A stretch of DNA of 59,748 nucleotides from Saccharibacillus soli (GTDB taxonomy: Bacteria > Bacillota > Bacilli > Paenibacillales > Paenibacillaceae). Made by a program: the position numbers and the translations under genes. Position 1 is the first letter of the stretch; each line of letters starts with the position of its first letter. Shown piece after piece: positions 1-8,194 of this stretch. The stretch spans positions 1 through 59,748 of the forward strand of contig NIOB01000019.1 in assembly GCA_002189105.1 (NCBI GenBank), in the 5' to 3' direction. The notes under the pieces are model-generated. The model had not been told where the DNA came from, searched no databases, and saw nothing but the letters and a program-made list of their open reading frames with translations.

Positions 1-262
1 GGCTAATGCGCCGCAGGCCCATCTCTCCGTGACAGCTTGCGCCGTCTTTCCTCATTCTCTGATGCCAGAAGATGATGTATTCGGTATTAGCATCCGTTTC
101 CGGAAGTTATCCCAAACTGAAAGGCAGGTTGCCTACGTGTTACTCACCCGTCCGCCGCTAACCATCAGAAGAAGCAAGCTTCTTCATCCAGTCCGCTCGA
201 CTTGCATGTATTAGGCATGCCGCCAGCGTTCGTCCTGAGCCAGGATCAAACTCTCCATTAAA
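1..262 (-). rRNA. rrs: 16S rRNA, 5' part (truncated by the window edge)
   Basis: Read on the minus strand this begins with the universal 16S 5' sequence AGAGTTTGATCCTGGCTCAG followed by GACGAACGCTGGCGGC and continues through the first ~260 nt. The mature 5' end is placed near 262 by comparison with Bacillus 16S, where a few U residues precede GGAGAGTTTGATC. The rest of the operon lies beyond the left edge. Confidence 0.97.
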
Positions 263-461
263 GTTGCGATCCGAAGATCGACTTATCAAGAAAGCACCAT
301 GTGCTCGTTTTAAAACGTTGGCGATTCTCGATTGCTCAAGAACCTTTTATTCTCACGATGACCCAAGCCATTGTTGTTCACTCGTTATCCAGTTTTCAAA
401 GAACAAACTCGGTTATTCTCGTGTTCCTCGTCGTCGTTGTTGTCTCAGCGGCGACTTTTAT

Positions 462-491
462 ATCCTATCACACTTCCAAGCAGTTCGTCAA
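462..491 (-). promoter_or_regulatory. rrn promoter P2 (proximal)
   Basis: Minus-strand -35 TTGACG (486-491) and -10 TAGGAT (462-467) with an 18-nt spacer and TG upstream of the -10. A-tracts lie just upstream of the -35, as expected for an UP element. The likely +1 (about 455) is G, which fits GTP-sensitive rRNA promoters of Bacillus; the +1 is inferred. The ~190-nt leader that follows contains TTTGAAAACTGGAT (minus strand, 387-400). Confidence 0.75.
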
Positions 492-567
492 GCACTTTTT
501 TTAATTTCTTTTTCAGTGCTGATTTTCTGTTTGAAGGTGATGACCTTCTCTCGAAGAGCCGATTAAT

Positions 568-597
568 AATTTATCACAAACCAACATAGCAAGTCAA
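568..597 (-). promoter_or_regulatory. rrn promoter P1 (distal)
   Basis: Minus-strand TTGACT (592-597) and a weak -10 TAAATT (568-573), spacer 18; GATAAA at 570-575 with spacer 16 is an alternative. It lies ~105 bp upstream of P2, matching the tandem promoter layout of Bacillales rrn operons. The interval 263-757 holds no gene: it carries both promoters, the 16S leader and the terminator at 682-710. Confidence 0.55.
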
Positions 598-681
598 CAC
601 CTTTTTCAACTGTTTTAAAAACCATTTATGTTCTTCTATATAAGACGCCAGTTCCTCTTTCTCTTTCCCCATGAAACGTCA

Positions 682-710
682 AAAGCGGTTCGGAGACCTC
701 CGACCGCTTT
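682..710 (-). terminator. Terminator after the small unknown gene
   Basis: Minus-strand stem AAAGCGGTCGG / CCGAACCGCTTT (one bulged A) followed by a short TTTT. It separates the gene at 758-985 from the rrn promoters. Confidence 0.6.
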
Positions 711-757
711 CTTTAATGCTTTGTCTTTTTATCCTTGCATGTATGCGCATGTATGCC

Positions 758-985
758 TTATCGTTCGCCGCCTTGTCGCTTATCTCTCACGTACTTCGAC
801 AGTTCCTTAGGAGGCGCAACTCTCGCATACATCTGGAAAATTGTTTGGTATCGTTTGGAAATGGACTGACGCATCTCATGGTCCAGACGTTGGTCGCTTA
901 GATCGAACAACATCTCATCCAACTCTTTACGCAGTACATAACCGAATTCTTTACACTCCATATCGTTTAACATCATGCCGAGCAT
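758..985 (-). CDS. Small conserved-looking protein of unknown function (75 aa)
   Basis: The start is the ATG at 985 because AAGGAGGG lies 7 nt upstream; an in-frame upstream ATG lacks a ribosome binding site. The product is soluble, charged and probably helical, with one Cys (MECKEF) and a basic tail (YVRDKRQGGER). I cannot assign it to a named family. It is the last gene before the rrn promoters, on the same strand as the SpoIIM-like gene 119 bp upstream, in the place where B. subtilis has kbaA/pdaB; it resembles neither. The good Shine-Dalgarno site and following terminator support a real gene. Confidence 0.7.
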   Translation of the reverse strand: MLGMMLNDMECKEFGYVLRKELDEMLFDLSDQRLDHEMRQSISKRYQTIFQMYARVAPPKELSKYVRDKRQGGER

Positions 986-1104
986 TACAGTCCCTCCTTC
1001 CTTCAGGTATTTCATCATCATTGAATATCGAATTGCTATTTCAACTTTGATTTAACCCAAAATGAAGCAAGGGTAACCTTTTGATGCGTAAAAGTTTACA
1101 AAAG

Positions 1105-1725
1105 CTAGCGAAGAAGGTTGTAGGTGATGGTGCTTTCAATGATCGCCGCAATGAACAAGAGGATAACCACCCATACGGCAGCCCCCGCCAACTGCTTCAA
1201 TCCCTCTTCCCAACGAGATGCCAACTGCTGCCTTTTATCAGCGCCTAGACTGAACAGTGTACCTATGACCATTCCACCAAACTTTAATCCGTACGCACAG
1301 GCAATCACAATTGCGGGCAGCTCGATAATCCCGTGCGGCAGAAGCCCCTGGAAGATTAATTCTGCCATATCCCGCCCCTGATCGTGAGAGAGCTGTACGA
1401 CAAACCCCAAAATCATGCCGTTTAAGATCAGGAAGAACAAGGGGGCTAATCCAAAGAAAGCTCCAAACAGGATGACGAGCACCGCTTTAATCGCATTATT
1501 CAGAAAAATGAAGACGAAGAAACTAAGTTCAACGTTCTCTGACTGCTTCAACGATTGGGCGACCGACTGTAATCCTTCTAATTGAGAGACCAACAGCTGC
1601 CGCAGATCCTCCGCCCAAAAAGCTCCCGCTGCTATACTGGCGATAAAGATCACTGCCGCCGCAATCATATATCCTTTGTTGTGTGCCAACCCTCTGATAA
1701 ACTGTCGGAATGACAGGATTTTCAT
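1105..1725 (-). CDS. SpoIIM/DUF95-family integral membrane protein
   Basis: 206 aa with about five hydrophobic segments (roughly residues 18-36, 68-92, 95-113, 128-152, 180-203). The motif LLPHGIIELPAIVIA matches the PHGxxELPA signature of the SpoIIM (DUF95) superfamily. In B. subtilis SpoIIM works with SpoIID and SpoIIP in forespore engulfment, but the superfamily is broad, so this copy beside salA may be a paralogue. The start has AAAGGGAGGG upstream. It lies 26 nt downstream of salA and is probably co-transcribed with it. The family call is firm; a sporulation role is inferred. Confidence 0.8.
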   Translation of the reverse strand: MKILSFRQFIRGLAHNKGYMIAAAVIFIASIAAGAFWAEDLRQLLVSQLEGLQSVAQSLKQSENVELSFFVFIFLNNAIKAVLVILFGAFFGLAPLFFLILNGMILGFVVQLSHDQGRDMAELIFQGLLPHGIIELPAIVIACAYGLKFGGMVIGTLFSLGADKRQQLASRWEEGLKQLAGAAVWVVILLFIAAIIESTITYNLLR

Positions 1726-1751
1726 TCTTGCCCTCCCTTTGTCGTGAGTGA

Positions 1752-2888
1752 CTATGCTTTCCCCGTCTTGCGAATCACCGCTTGGGCCATCTCATCGTAC
1801 ATGGCTCCTGTGGCACTTGCCGCCTTATAGACAGATGGAGAGAAATCCGGTTCCGACACATGGTTATCCGGTACACCCAACGGAATCTGCGCAAGCAGTT
1901 CGGTGTGCAGCGTCTCTGCCAGCCTGCCGCCGCCGCCGCGTCCGAATATGTAGTCCCTTTCTCCATTCTTCTCATAATAGGCCATGTTTTCAACAACCCC
2001 TAGAATCTCATGCCCGGTCTGCAAGCCCATCGCTCCAGCTCTCGCTGCTACAAAGGCTGCGGTACCATGAGGAGTAGTGACGATAATCTGCTTGCTCTGA
2101 GGCAGCATCTGATGGACATCCAGTGCAATATCTCCTGTTCCCGGTGGAAGGTCAAGCAGCATGTAGTCAATCTCGCCCCATTCAGTTTCTTCAAAGAACT
2201 GTCTCAGCATACGTCCGAGGAGCGGGCCACGCCAGACAACAGGATTGTTTTCCCGAATGAAGAAGCCCATCGACATGACCTTAACGCCAAAACGTTCGAC
2301 AGGCTGAAGCAGTCCGTCTACCACTTCGGGTCCATCCTCGATTCCCATCATATCCGGCACACTGAATCCGTAGATGTCGGCATCGATCAGACCGACCTTC
2401 TTGCCCATACGAGCCAAAGAGACGGCCAAATTAACTGCTACGGTCGATTTGCCTACTCCACCCTTGCCACTGGCGATCGAAATAAAGGTTGTTGGCGAGT
2501 CAGGGCTGAGGATCGGAAGATCTTCAAGTCCGGCGGCATGTCCTTTGACCAGCACCGGATCTTCCTCTTCTTCGCCTCCCTGTCCATCTCTAACCCGGTT
2601 ATCTTCCATAATCGCCCGACTACGCTCTTTCTCCAGCTCGGTCGCTTCCTTGAAGCGAATGTGTACATCTTCTACCTCCAGAGACTGCAAAATGGAGCGA
2701 ATCTGCGTCTCCAGCCCCTGTCTGCTCTCTTCACTGCTATCCAGGCAGACTACACTCAGCGACACGCGACCCTCACGAATTACGACGTCACGGATCAAGC
2801 GCAGGTCGGATAAACGCACACGGAAGACGGGGTCCATCACTACTTCAAGCGCTTCCACAACTTCTTCTCTTGTTACCATGCTGTTCAT
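1752..2888 (-). CDS. salA: SalA/Mrp-type P-loop ATPase
   Basis: 378 aa. An N-terminal MIP18/DUF59-like domain (about 1-85) is followed by a Mrp/ApbC/NBP35 ATPase domain with deviant Walker A GKGGVGKST and the DLPPGTGD motif. Mrp proteins normally carry a C-terminal CxxC that binds a bridging 4Fe-4S cluster. Here that region reads ENMAYYEKNGERDYIFG with no cysteine pair, as I recall for B. subtilis SalA, a regulator of the scoC repressor gene. I place the start at the ATG at 2888 (GAGGGAGAG upstream). The ATG at 2930 overlaps a -10 TATAAT and has no ribosome binding site; the ATG at 2879 is also possible. Confidence 0.85.
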   Translation of the reverse strand: MNSMVTREEVVEALEVVMDPVFRVRLSDLRLIRDVVIREGRVSLSVVCLDSSEESRQGLETQIRSILQSLEVEDVHIRFKEATELEKERSRAIMEDNRVRDGQGGEEEEDPVLVKGHAAGLEDLPILSPDSPTTFISIASGKGGVGKSTVAVNLAVSLARMGKKVGLIDADIYGFSVPDMMGIEDGPEVVDGLLQPVERFGVKVMSMGFFIRENNPVVWRGPLLGRMLRQFFEETEWGEIDYMLLDLPPGTGDIALDVHQMLPQSKQIIVTTPHGTAAFVAARAGAMGLQTGHEILGVVENMAYYEKNGERDYIFGRGGGGRLAETLHTELLAQIPLGVPDNHVSEPDFSPSVYKAASATGAMYDEMAQAVIRKTGKA

Positions 2889-2921
2889 CCTCTCTCCCTC
2901 TTCATGGGGAATCTCCCTTTC

Positions 2922-2927
2922 ATTATA
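2922..2927 (-). promoter_or_regulatory. Candidate -10 element for salA
   Basis: TATAAT on the minus strand just after the cysH-sat terminator and 34 nt before the chosen salA start. No good -35 lies at the right distance because a T-tract occupies that position, so this is a tentative promoter. Confidence 0.35.
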
Positions 2928-2931
2928 CATG

Positions 2932-2977
2932 AAAAAAAAACACCAAGCCGCCTCCCTTGGGGGAAAATGGCTCAGTG
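2932..2977 (-). terminator. Terminator of cysH-sat
   Basis: Minus-strand stem CACTGAGCC / GGCTTGGTG (9 bp, two G-U pairs) with further pairing inside, followed directly by nine T residues. Strong intrinsic terminator after sat. Confidence 0.88.
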
Positions 2978-3003
2978 TTCTTCTTTATTTAAGGCAGGAT
3001 CTG

Positions 3004-4173
3004 TCAGACCTGCTGAGCGGCCCGATCTCTCATGCCTTCAATCAATACGGTTGCCACTTCCGGACGCGTAAACTCTGGGGGTGGGCACTCTCCATTACGC
3101 AGCAGCGCACGAACCTTCGTTCCGGACAGCGTCAGATGCTTTTCCTTGTCATGTGGGCAGGTCTTACTGGTTGCCATATTGCCGCAGTGTGTGCAGAAGA
3201 AGCTGTGCTCGAAGAAGAGAGGCGTAATCGCCAGCTCTTCAGGCTCGAAGTTCGAGAAGATCTCCTGAGCTTCGTAAGTTCCATAGTAGTCGCCAACACC
3301 CGCATGGTCACGTCCTACGATAAAGTGGGTGCAGCCATAATTTTTACGTACAATGGCGTGGAAAATGGCTTCCCGAGGACCTGCATAACGCATTGCTGCG
3401 GGGAAGACACCCAGGAACGTCCGCGCCGACGGGTAATAGTTCTCCAGCAGTACCAGATAGCTTCTCATACGAATATCTGCCGGAACGTCATCCGACTTCG
3501 TTTCCCCCACGAGTGGATTCAGGAACAAGGCATCTACGGTTTCCAGCGCGGACTTCTGAATATATTCGTGCGCACGGTGAACGGGGTTCCGGGTTTGGAA
3601 GCCCACGACTGTTTGCCATCCTTTTTCCGCGAACAATCGTCTGGTCTCGGCTGGATCGAAATAAAACTCGTTAAAACGCTCCGGCTGCGGGCGATTCAGC
3701 ACCTTCACTGTGCCGCCAATCCGCTCCAGCGGACGTTCAAGCAGCTTCTTCACGCCAGGATGCTCGGGATCATCCGTCTTGAACACATTTACCGCTTCTT
3801 CATTGCGATCAATACGGTAGACACTCTCCACGTCAAGTACCGCATAGATGACGCCATCTTCTTCCCCGACCAGAGCGACACGCTCGCCCTTGAGTGCGGC
3901 TTCCGCTCCCTCAAGCGGCAGCGTAATCGGAATACTCCATACCGTGCCATCCGCCAGACGCATGTTCTTCACGACGCTCCGGTAATCTTCTTCATTCATA
4001 AAGCCGGTAAGTGGAGAAAAGGCACCAACCGCAATCAAATCGAGATCGGACAAGGTCCAGGTATTGATTGGAATCTGGCGAAGGCCTGCGGCCTCCTCAA
4101 GCAGTCGTGTACGTTCTTCGCCCTCCGCGAGACGGTTAATCAAAATGCCGCCGTGCGGCTTGATGGAAGTCAT
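3004..4173 (-). CDS. sat: Sulfate adenylyltransferase (ATP sulfurylase)
   Basis: 389 aa, full length for the monofunctional bacterial enzyme that makes adenylyl sulfate (APS) and pyrophosphate from ATP and sulfate, the first step of sulfate assimilation. Visible motifs are [11 protein letters not shown] near residue 195 (the HxxH nucleotidyl-transfer motif) and [10 protein letters not shown] zinc-knuckle-like CTHCGN...CPHD follows near residue 320. It lies 57 bp downstream of cysH and ends in a strong terminator. No APS kinase is fused or adjacent, consistent with direct APS reduction. AAAGGAG lies 12 nt before the ATG, a rather long spacing. Confidence 0.95.
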   Translation of the reverse strand: MTSIKPHGGILINRLAEGEERTRLLEEAAGLRQIPINTWTLSDLDLIAVGAFSPLTGFMNEEDYRSVVKNMRLADGTVWSIPITLPLEGAEAALKGERVALVGEEDGVIYAVLDVESVYRIDRNEEAVNVFKTDDPEHPGVKKLLERPLERIGGTVKVLNRPQPERFNEFYFDPAETRRLFAEKGWQTVVGFQTRNPVHRAHEYIQKSALETVDALFLNPLVGETKSDDVPADIRMRSYLVLLENYYPSARTFLGVFPAAMRYAGPREAIFHAIVRKNYGCTHFIVGRDHAGVGDYYGTYEAQEIFSNFEPEELAITPLFFEHSFFCTHCGNMATSKTCPHDKEKHLTLSGTKVRALLRNGECPPPEFTRPEVATVLIEGMRDRAAQQV

Positions 4174-4230
4174 AATCGGCAGTCGCTCCTTTTATCGATG
4201 GTTAGCCACTTGGATCTTCAGGTCAACGAT

Positions 4231-4923
4231 TTATTTGTGCAGGCCACATTCAGTCTTGTCATTCCCCGACCAGCGTCCCGCGCGAGGATCTTCTCCCGGC
4301 ATAACGGCGCGTGTGCACTGCTCGCAGCCAATACTCGGGAAGTTGCGATCATGCAGCGGGTTATAGATGATGTCGTTGTCGCGGATATATTTCCATACAT
4401 CCTCACTCGTCCAGTCGGCCAGCGGATTGAACTTCATCAGACCAAATTTATAGTCGTATTCAACCTTCTTGGAATTGGCACGTGTAGGAGCCTGATCCCG
4501 ACGGATACCCGTAATCCATGCTTCGTAACGGGAGAGGTTGCGCGTCAGGGGTTCGACTTTGCGAATATTGCAGCATTGGTTAGGGTCAGAGGTCCATAGA
4601 GATTCCCCATGTTTGGCAGCCTGTTCTTCAGGCGTCAGCAGTGGGGAGACACGTACGAAGTCAAGACCATAACGCTGGGACATCCGATCACGCGTCTCAT
4701 AGGTTTCTTTGAAGTGGAAGTCCGTGTCCAGGTAGAATACATCGGTACCTGGGCTAATATGCTGAAGCATATCCACAATCACAACATCTTCTGCGCCGAA
4801 GCTGCACGCGAACGTCAGACTCGAATACTGCTGCGTGGCGAAACGGATGACTTCCTCGGCACTCAAATGTTCTAACTCTTCAGCTTTAATCCGGGCAAAC
4901 TCTTCTTTTTCCAACAAATTCAT
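4231..4923 (-). CDS. cysH: Assimilatory APS reductase (CysH family)
   Basis: 230 aa. It reduces activated sulfate to sulfite with thioredoxin in the cytoplasm. The PAPS reductase fold shows CSFGAEDVV near the N terminus and the catalytic C-terminal ECGLHK (Cys226). CC near residue 118 and GCEQC near residue 198 are the cluster ligands that mark APS-using enzymes with a 4Fe-4S cluster, so the substrate is more likely APS than PAPS; this fits the absence of cysC. The start ATG at 4923 has ATGGAGGG 9 nt upstream; a longer frame to 4989 lacks a ribosome binding site. First gene of a two-gene operon with sat. Confidence 0.93.
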   Translation of the reverse strand: MNLLEKEEFARIKAEELEHLSAEEVIRFATQQYSSLTFACSFGAEDVVIVDMLQHISPGTDVFYLDTDFHFKETYETRDRMSQRYGLDFVRVSPLLTPEEQAAKHGESLWTSDPNQCCNIRKVEPLTRNLSRYEAWITGIRRDQAPTRANSKKVEYDYKFGLMKFNPLADWTSEDVWKYIRDNDIIYNPLHDRNFPSIGCEQCTRAVMPGEDPRAGRWSGNDKTECGLHK

Positions 4924-5099
4924 TGTAAAGACCCTCCATCTCTGAATGGCAAATTGATTACATACCTGAAGCTTCCCATACGGCAGCAAAGAGATAAGGA
5001 GAAAACACCGGCGGGGAAGGATTTAAATACATAGAGGAATGACGACGTTCCGTATCCTTTATCGCATAAAACCAACTATTCTAATCTGAATTATTTACA

Positions 5100-5128
5100 A
5101 GTATAAAACTTTCCGCGTAAACAATCAA
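5100..5128 (-). promoter_or_regulatory. Promoter of cysH-sat
   Basis: Minus-strand TTGATT (5123-5128), 17-nt spacer, TATACT (5100-5105). The leader to the cysH ATG is about 170 nt. No S-box core or clear terminator is visible in it. The rest of 4924-5274 contains only this promoter and the upstream region of the plus-strand chemoreceptor gene, for which I see no convincing sigma-A or sigma-D promoter. Confidence 0.7.
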
Positions 5129-5274
5129 TCTTTATTTCAAAATGAGAAAAACTTTTTACAGGCGTCATATGCTTCAAAAATGAAATAAATATTTAGCTTG
5201 CTTATTGACTCTTCTCTCCCAACATGCATCCCACATCGTACAATGAATTCATAAAATTCAGGAAGGTGGCACCT

Positions 5275-7029
5275 ATGTCCGCAATCACCCGAAGGCTTTC
5301 CATCAAGTTGTCGATCATGATCTTTCTCATACTCACGATTTTATTCTCCACGTTTGTCTACATGCAAAACGCCAACATCAAGAAGGCAAGTGAATATACG
5401 ATCAGCAGCTTCAATATGAATATGGCTGAAGCGTTCGCCTCTCAATTTGATACCGGAGAATATGAAACGTTTGCGGCGAATCCTACAGAGAATGAACAGT
5501 ATTGGAAAATTCGTCAGAAACTCGATCAATATCGAAGTGAGATCGGAGCCATGTACGTCTATACGGTCACCATTAATGCAGACAAACAACCGATCCTGAT
5601 CGTGGATGGACAACCCAAGGGTTCTACAACAGCCTCGCCGATCGGAGAAGTCACAGACATCCCCCAGGAAGCAATTGAACGACTGTTAAAGGGTGAAAAA
5701 GCTCAGACAGGCATCCTTCATCATCCGGAATACGGCAGCTACATCTCCGCTTATGTACCTCTGTATGATGCAAATCGCAAAATGATTGGAATTCTGGGTA
5801 TCGATACAAATGTGACGGTATCCAATCAGATCTCCGATCAATTTATGCGCGACAGCTTCCTATTCTATATCCTGATGGCGATCATTACGCTGATTATATT
5901 TACGGTCATTGCGATCTTCTTGTATCGAGTGCTGCGGCCATTACGTGTGATTGTGGAAAGCGCTCAAGCGATTGCAGGGGGAGAGATCGGCAAAGCCAAT
6001 CAATTGTTGGATCAAGAAAAAAGGCGTTCCCAAGACGAGATCGGTCAGACATATGAGGCTATGAAGAAAATGAGCGTTCGATTGGGACATACGCTGGGTG
6101 ACGTTGTACAGGAAATGCGGCAGACCACGCAGACGCTGGTTCAGTCCGCTCACCGCTTCACTTCGGAAGCCACCCTCCTGCTCAATATGAACAGCCAGTT
6201 AAATGAATCGGCAGCCTCGCTGACGATCGAAGCCAACAACCAATATGCGGGTGCTCAGGAGTGCTCTCGTTCCATGCAGGAAATCACATCGGCGATCGAA
6301 CGGGTTACTCATTCCTCAGCTAATGTGTCTACAGCGTCCACCGAGGTTCTGGAGGCAGCGAATCAAGGAAAATCATCGATGGATGGCTTGCAGCGCCAAA
6401 TCACAGAGATGGCCCAATTAGTCGGACATACGGCTGATTCTGTGAGCACGCTGCACACGTATATGAATGAAATTGGTCCTGTGCTCCAGACGATCACCAG
6501 CATTGCCGAACAGACCAATTTATTGGCGCTCAATGCTTCAATCGAAGCCGCGAGGGCGGGAGAAGAAGGAGCCGGATTCGCCGTTGTAGCCGGTGAAATT
6601 CGGAAGCTTGCCGGTCTGTCTTCTAACTCTGCTTCGCATGTGGTGGATCTATTATCGAAGATTAGCCAGGAAGTGATTGTGATCGGGGATAGGATGAATG
6701 AAGAAAGCGAGGAAATTCAAAGAAGCAGTCAGTTATCGTCTCAGGTTCATTCACTCTTTGAACGTACCGTCATCCGATTTAATCAGATTAGCAGTCATAT
6801 GGAGGAAATCTCTGCTTCGGCCGAGGAGATCCTTGCAGGTTCGGAAGAGGTGTCTGCTTCAGTGGAACAAATCTCGCAGATTTCCAAGATTACCGCGGAC
6901 TACACCGTTTCTCTACAGGACTTGTCGCTTCAACAGCTTGAAGCTTCCAAAGCGATTGCCGATACGACCCAACTGCTTGAACAGAGCAGCTCCAGCCTGG
7001 AGAAAACGATTGCCCGATTTGAACTTTAA
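5275..7029 (+). CDS. Methyl-accepting chemotaxis protein
   Basis: 584 aa, the only clear plus-strand gene of the window. TM1 at about residues 13-31, an extracellular Cache-like sensor region of ~165 residues (includes [10 protein letters not shown] and [10 protein letters not shown]), TM2 at about 197-220, then HAMP to ~275 and a cytoplasmic signalling domain. The conserved hairpin tip reads [20 protein letters not shown] near 410-430, where CheA and CheW bind. The start ATG at 5275 has AGGAAGGTGG just upstream; the ATG at 5224 lacks one. The ligand cannot be deduced. It is inserted between rpsI and cysH as a single gene and ends at the shared terminator. Confidence 0.92.
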   Translation: MSAITRRLSIKLSIMIFLILTILFSTFVYMQNANIKKASEYTISSFNMNMAEAFASQFDTGEYETFAANPTENEQYWKIRQKLDQYRSEIGAMYVYTVTINADKQPILIVDGQPKGSTTASPIGEVTDIPQEAIERLLKGEKAQTGILHHPEYGSYISAYVPLYDANRKMIGILGIDTNVTVSNQISDQFMRDSFLFYILMAIITLIIFTVIAIFLYRVLRPLRVIVESAQAIAGGEIGKANQLLDQEKRRSQDEIGQTYEAMKKMSVRLGHTLGDVVQEMRQTTQTLVQSAHRFTSEATLLLNMNSQLNESAASLTIEANNQYAGAQECSRSMQEITSAIERVTHSSANVSTASTEVLEAANQGKSSMDGLQRQITEMAQLVGHTADSVSTLHTYMNEIGPVLQTITSIAEQTNLLALNASIEAARAGEEGAGFAVVAGEIRKLAGLSSNSASHVVDLLSKISQEVIVIGDRMNEESEEIQRSSQLSSQVHSLFERTVIRFNQISSHMEEISASAEEILAGSEEVSASVEQISQISKITADYTVSLQDLSLQQLEASKAIADTTQLLEQSSSSLEKTIARFEL

Positions 7030-7039
7030 TTGGAAAACC

Positions 7040-7080
7040 AAAAAAACAGCCTGCTCCGAGAAAATCGGATGCAGGCTGTT
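7040..7080 (-). terminator. Bidirectional terminator between the chemoreceptor gene and rpsI
   Basis: Stem AACAGCCTGC / GCAGGCTGTT continued by TCCGA / TCGGA with a GAAAA loop and one bulge. On the minus strand it is followed by TTTTTTT and ends the rplM-rpsI operon. On the plus strand it lies 10 nt after the chemoreceptor stop. Confidence 0.9.
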
Positions 7081-7092
7081 TGCTTGTAAGAA

Positions 7093-7485
7093 TTAACGTT
7101 TCGAGAACTGTGGAGCGCGACGAGCGGCTTTGAGGCCGTATTTCTTACGTTCCTTCATACGTGGGTCACGTGTCAGGAAGCCCGCTTTTTTCAGCGAACC
7201 GCGCAGTTCAGGGTCTGCTTTGAGCAGTGCACGAGCGATACCGTGACGGATCGCACCGGCTTGTCCCGAAGTACCGCCACCGTGTGCCAATACGATTACA
7301 TCGTATTTGCCAACAGTTTCAGTCAGGTTCAGCGGTTGGTTGACGATCAGTTTGAGCGTCTCCAGACCGAAGTATTCGTCGATTTCACGTTTGTTGATGA
7401 CAATGCGTCCTTCACCCGGTACGAGGCGAACACGAGCTACCGAATGCTTACGACGACCAGTGCCATAGTATTGTACAGTTGCCAT
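7093..7485 (-). CDS. rpsI: 30S ribosomal protein S9
   Basis: 130 aa, full length, ending in the conserved QFSKR tail whose terminal Arg reaches the P-site tRNA on the 30S head. [14 protein letters not shown] lies at the N terminus. AAAGGAGG precedes the ATG. Second gene of the rplM-rpsI operon, 19 nt after rplM. Confidence 0.97.
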   Translation of the reverse strand: MATVQYYGTGRRKHSVARVRLVPGEGRIVINKREIDEYFGLETLKLIVNQPLNLTETVGKYDVIVLAHGGGTSGQAGAIRHGIARALLKADPELRGSLKKAGFLTRDPRMKERKKYGLKAARRAPQFSKR

Positions 7486-7504
7486 GAAAGGGTCCTCCTT
7501 TTAA

Positions 7505-7942
7505 TTAGCCGCGAAGCTCGTAAACTTCCGGTTTTTGTGCTGCATGTGGATGCTCTGCTCCGGCATACGCTTTGAGTCTGAGTTTCATTCTGTCGCCCAT
7601 GCGAGTCTTAGGAAGCATGCCGGCTACAGCCAGTTCCAGGAGACGTTCAGGCTTGTTTTTAATCATTTCACCAGCGCTTGTAACTTTCAGGCCGCCTGGG
7701 TGCATCGAGTGACGGTAGTATTTCTTGTCCTGAAGTTTGTTGCCTGTCAGGTGAATTTTCTCCGCATTGATGACGATAACGAAGTCGCCGCCGTCAACGT
7801 GTGGAGTGAATTGAGTTTTGTGCTTACCGCGGATCAGTGCAGCAGCTTCGCTTGCCAGACGGCCCAGCGTTTTGCCTTCAGCGTCGATGATGTACCAGTT
7901 GCGCTCAACTTCGCTCGGCTTAGCCATGTAGGTAGTACGCAT
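7505..7942 (-). CDS. rplM: 50S ribosomal protein L13
   Basis: 145 aa, starting [20 protein letters not shown] as in other Bacillales L13; early-assembly protein of the large subunit. GAAGGAGG lies 9 nt before the ATG. It has its own promoter and a structured ~180-nt leader, and is co-transcribed with rpsI. In B. subtilis a conserved L13 leader RNA precedes this gene. Confidence 0.97.
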   Translation of the reverse strand: MRTTYMAKPSEVERNWYIIDAEGKTLGRLASEAAALIRGKHKTQFTPHVDGGDFVIVINAEKIHLTGNKLQDKKYYRHSMHPGGLKVTSAGEMIKNKPERLLELAVAGMLPKTRMGDRMKLRLKAYAGAEHPHAAQKPEVYELRG

Positions 7943-7995
7943 GAGTAAGTGCCTCCTTCTAATCTTTGCAATGATAGTTCGTTTTTGATGGTAGA

Positions 7996-8122
7996 CGTTC
8001 CATGCCGCCGGGCTAAGATCCGGGGCTGCCGGAACGATTTATGTTTGCGATCATGGATAATCATAAGTTGCAGATGTTATACGTTTTCTTGATTGGGGGC
8101 CGTGGGAAGCCTTCAAGAAAAC
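7996..8122 (-). promoter_or_regulatory. Structured rplM leader RNA (candidate L13 leader)
   Basis: The transcript starts with a perfect 10-bp hairpin, TCAAGAAAAC with GTTTTCTTGA on the minus strand (8113-8122 and 8083-8092; 20-nt loop). Nearer the gene CGTTCC / GGAACG (8031-8036, 7996-8001) closes a GC-rich stem-loop. No T-tract follows, so control is more likely translational or by processing. Assignment to the known L13 leader family rests on position only. Confidence 0.6.
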
Positions 8123-8131
8123 ACAACTTTT

Positions 8132-8160
8132 ATTCTACATGATGACCCAGCAAACTGCAA
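8132..8160 (-). promoter_or_regulatory. Promoter of rplM-rpsI
   Basis: Minus-strand TTGCAG (8155-8160), 17-nt spacer, TAGAAT (8132-8137). It lies just beyond the 3' end of truA, so rplM-rpsI can be expressed independently of truA. Confidence 0.75.
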
Positions 8161-8194
8161 TACATTTTCAAGCAATTCCCCAAAGAACTTTCCG

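Noticed and set aside
2374-4599. 741-codon plus-strand frame opposite salA and sat, and similar long antisense frames over rpoB, rpoC, fusA, tuf and clpC
   Set aside because: They are shadows of conserved minus-strand genes with unrelated, low-complexity translations and no ribosome binding sites.
4924-5099. S-box (SAM riboswitch) upstream of cysH
   Set aside because: B. subtilis cysH has one, but here the conserved S-box core segments and a terminator are not found in the 170-nt leader.
5200-5274. Sigma-D promoter for the chemoreceptor gene
   Set aside because: No TAAA-N15-GCCGATAT-like pair; TTGACT at 5206-5211 is 28 nt from the nearest TACAAT, so no promoter was called.
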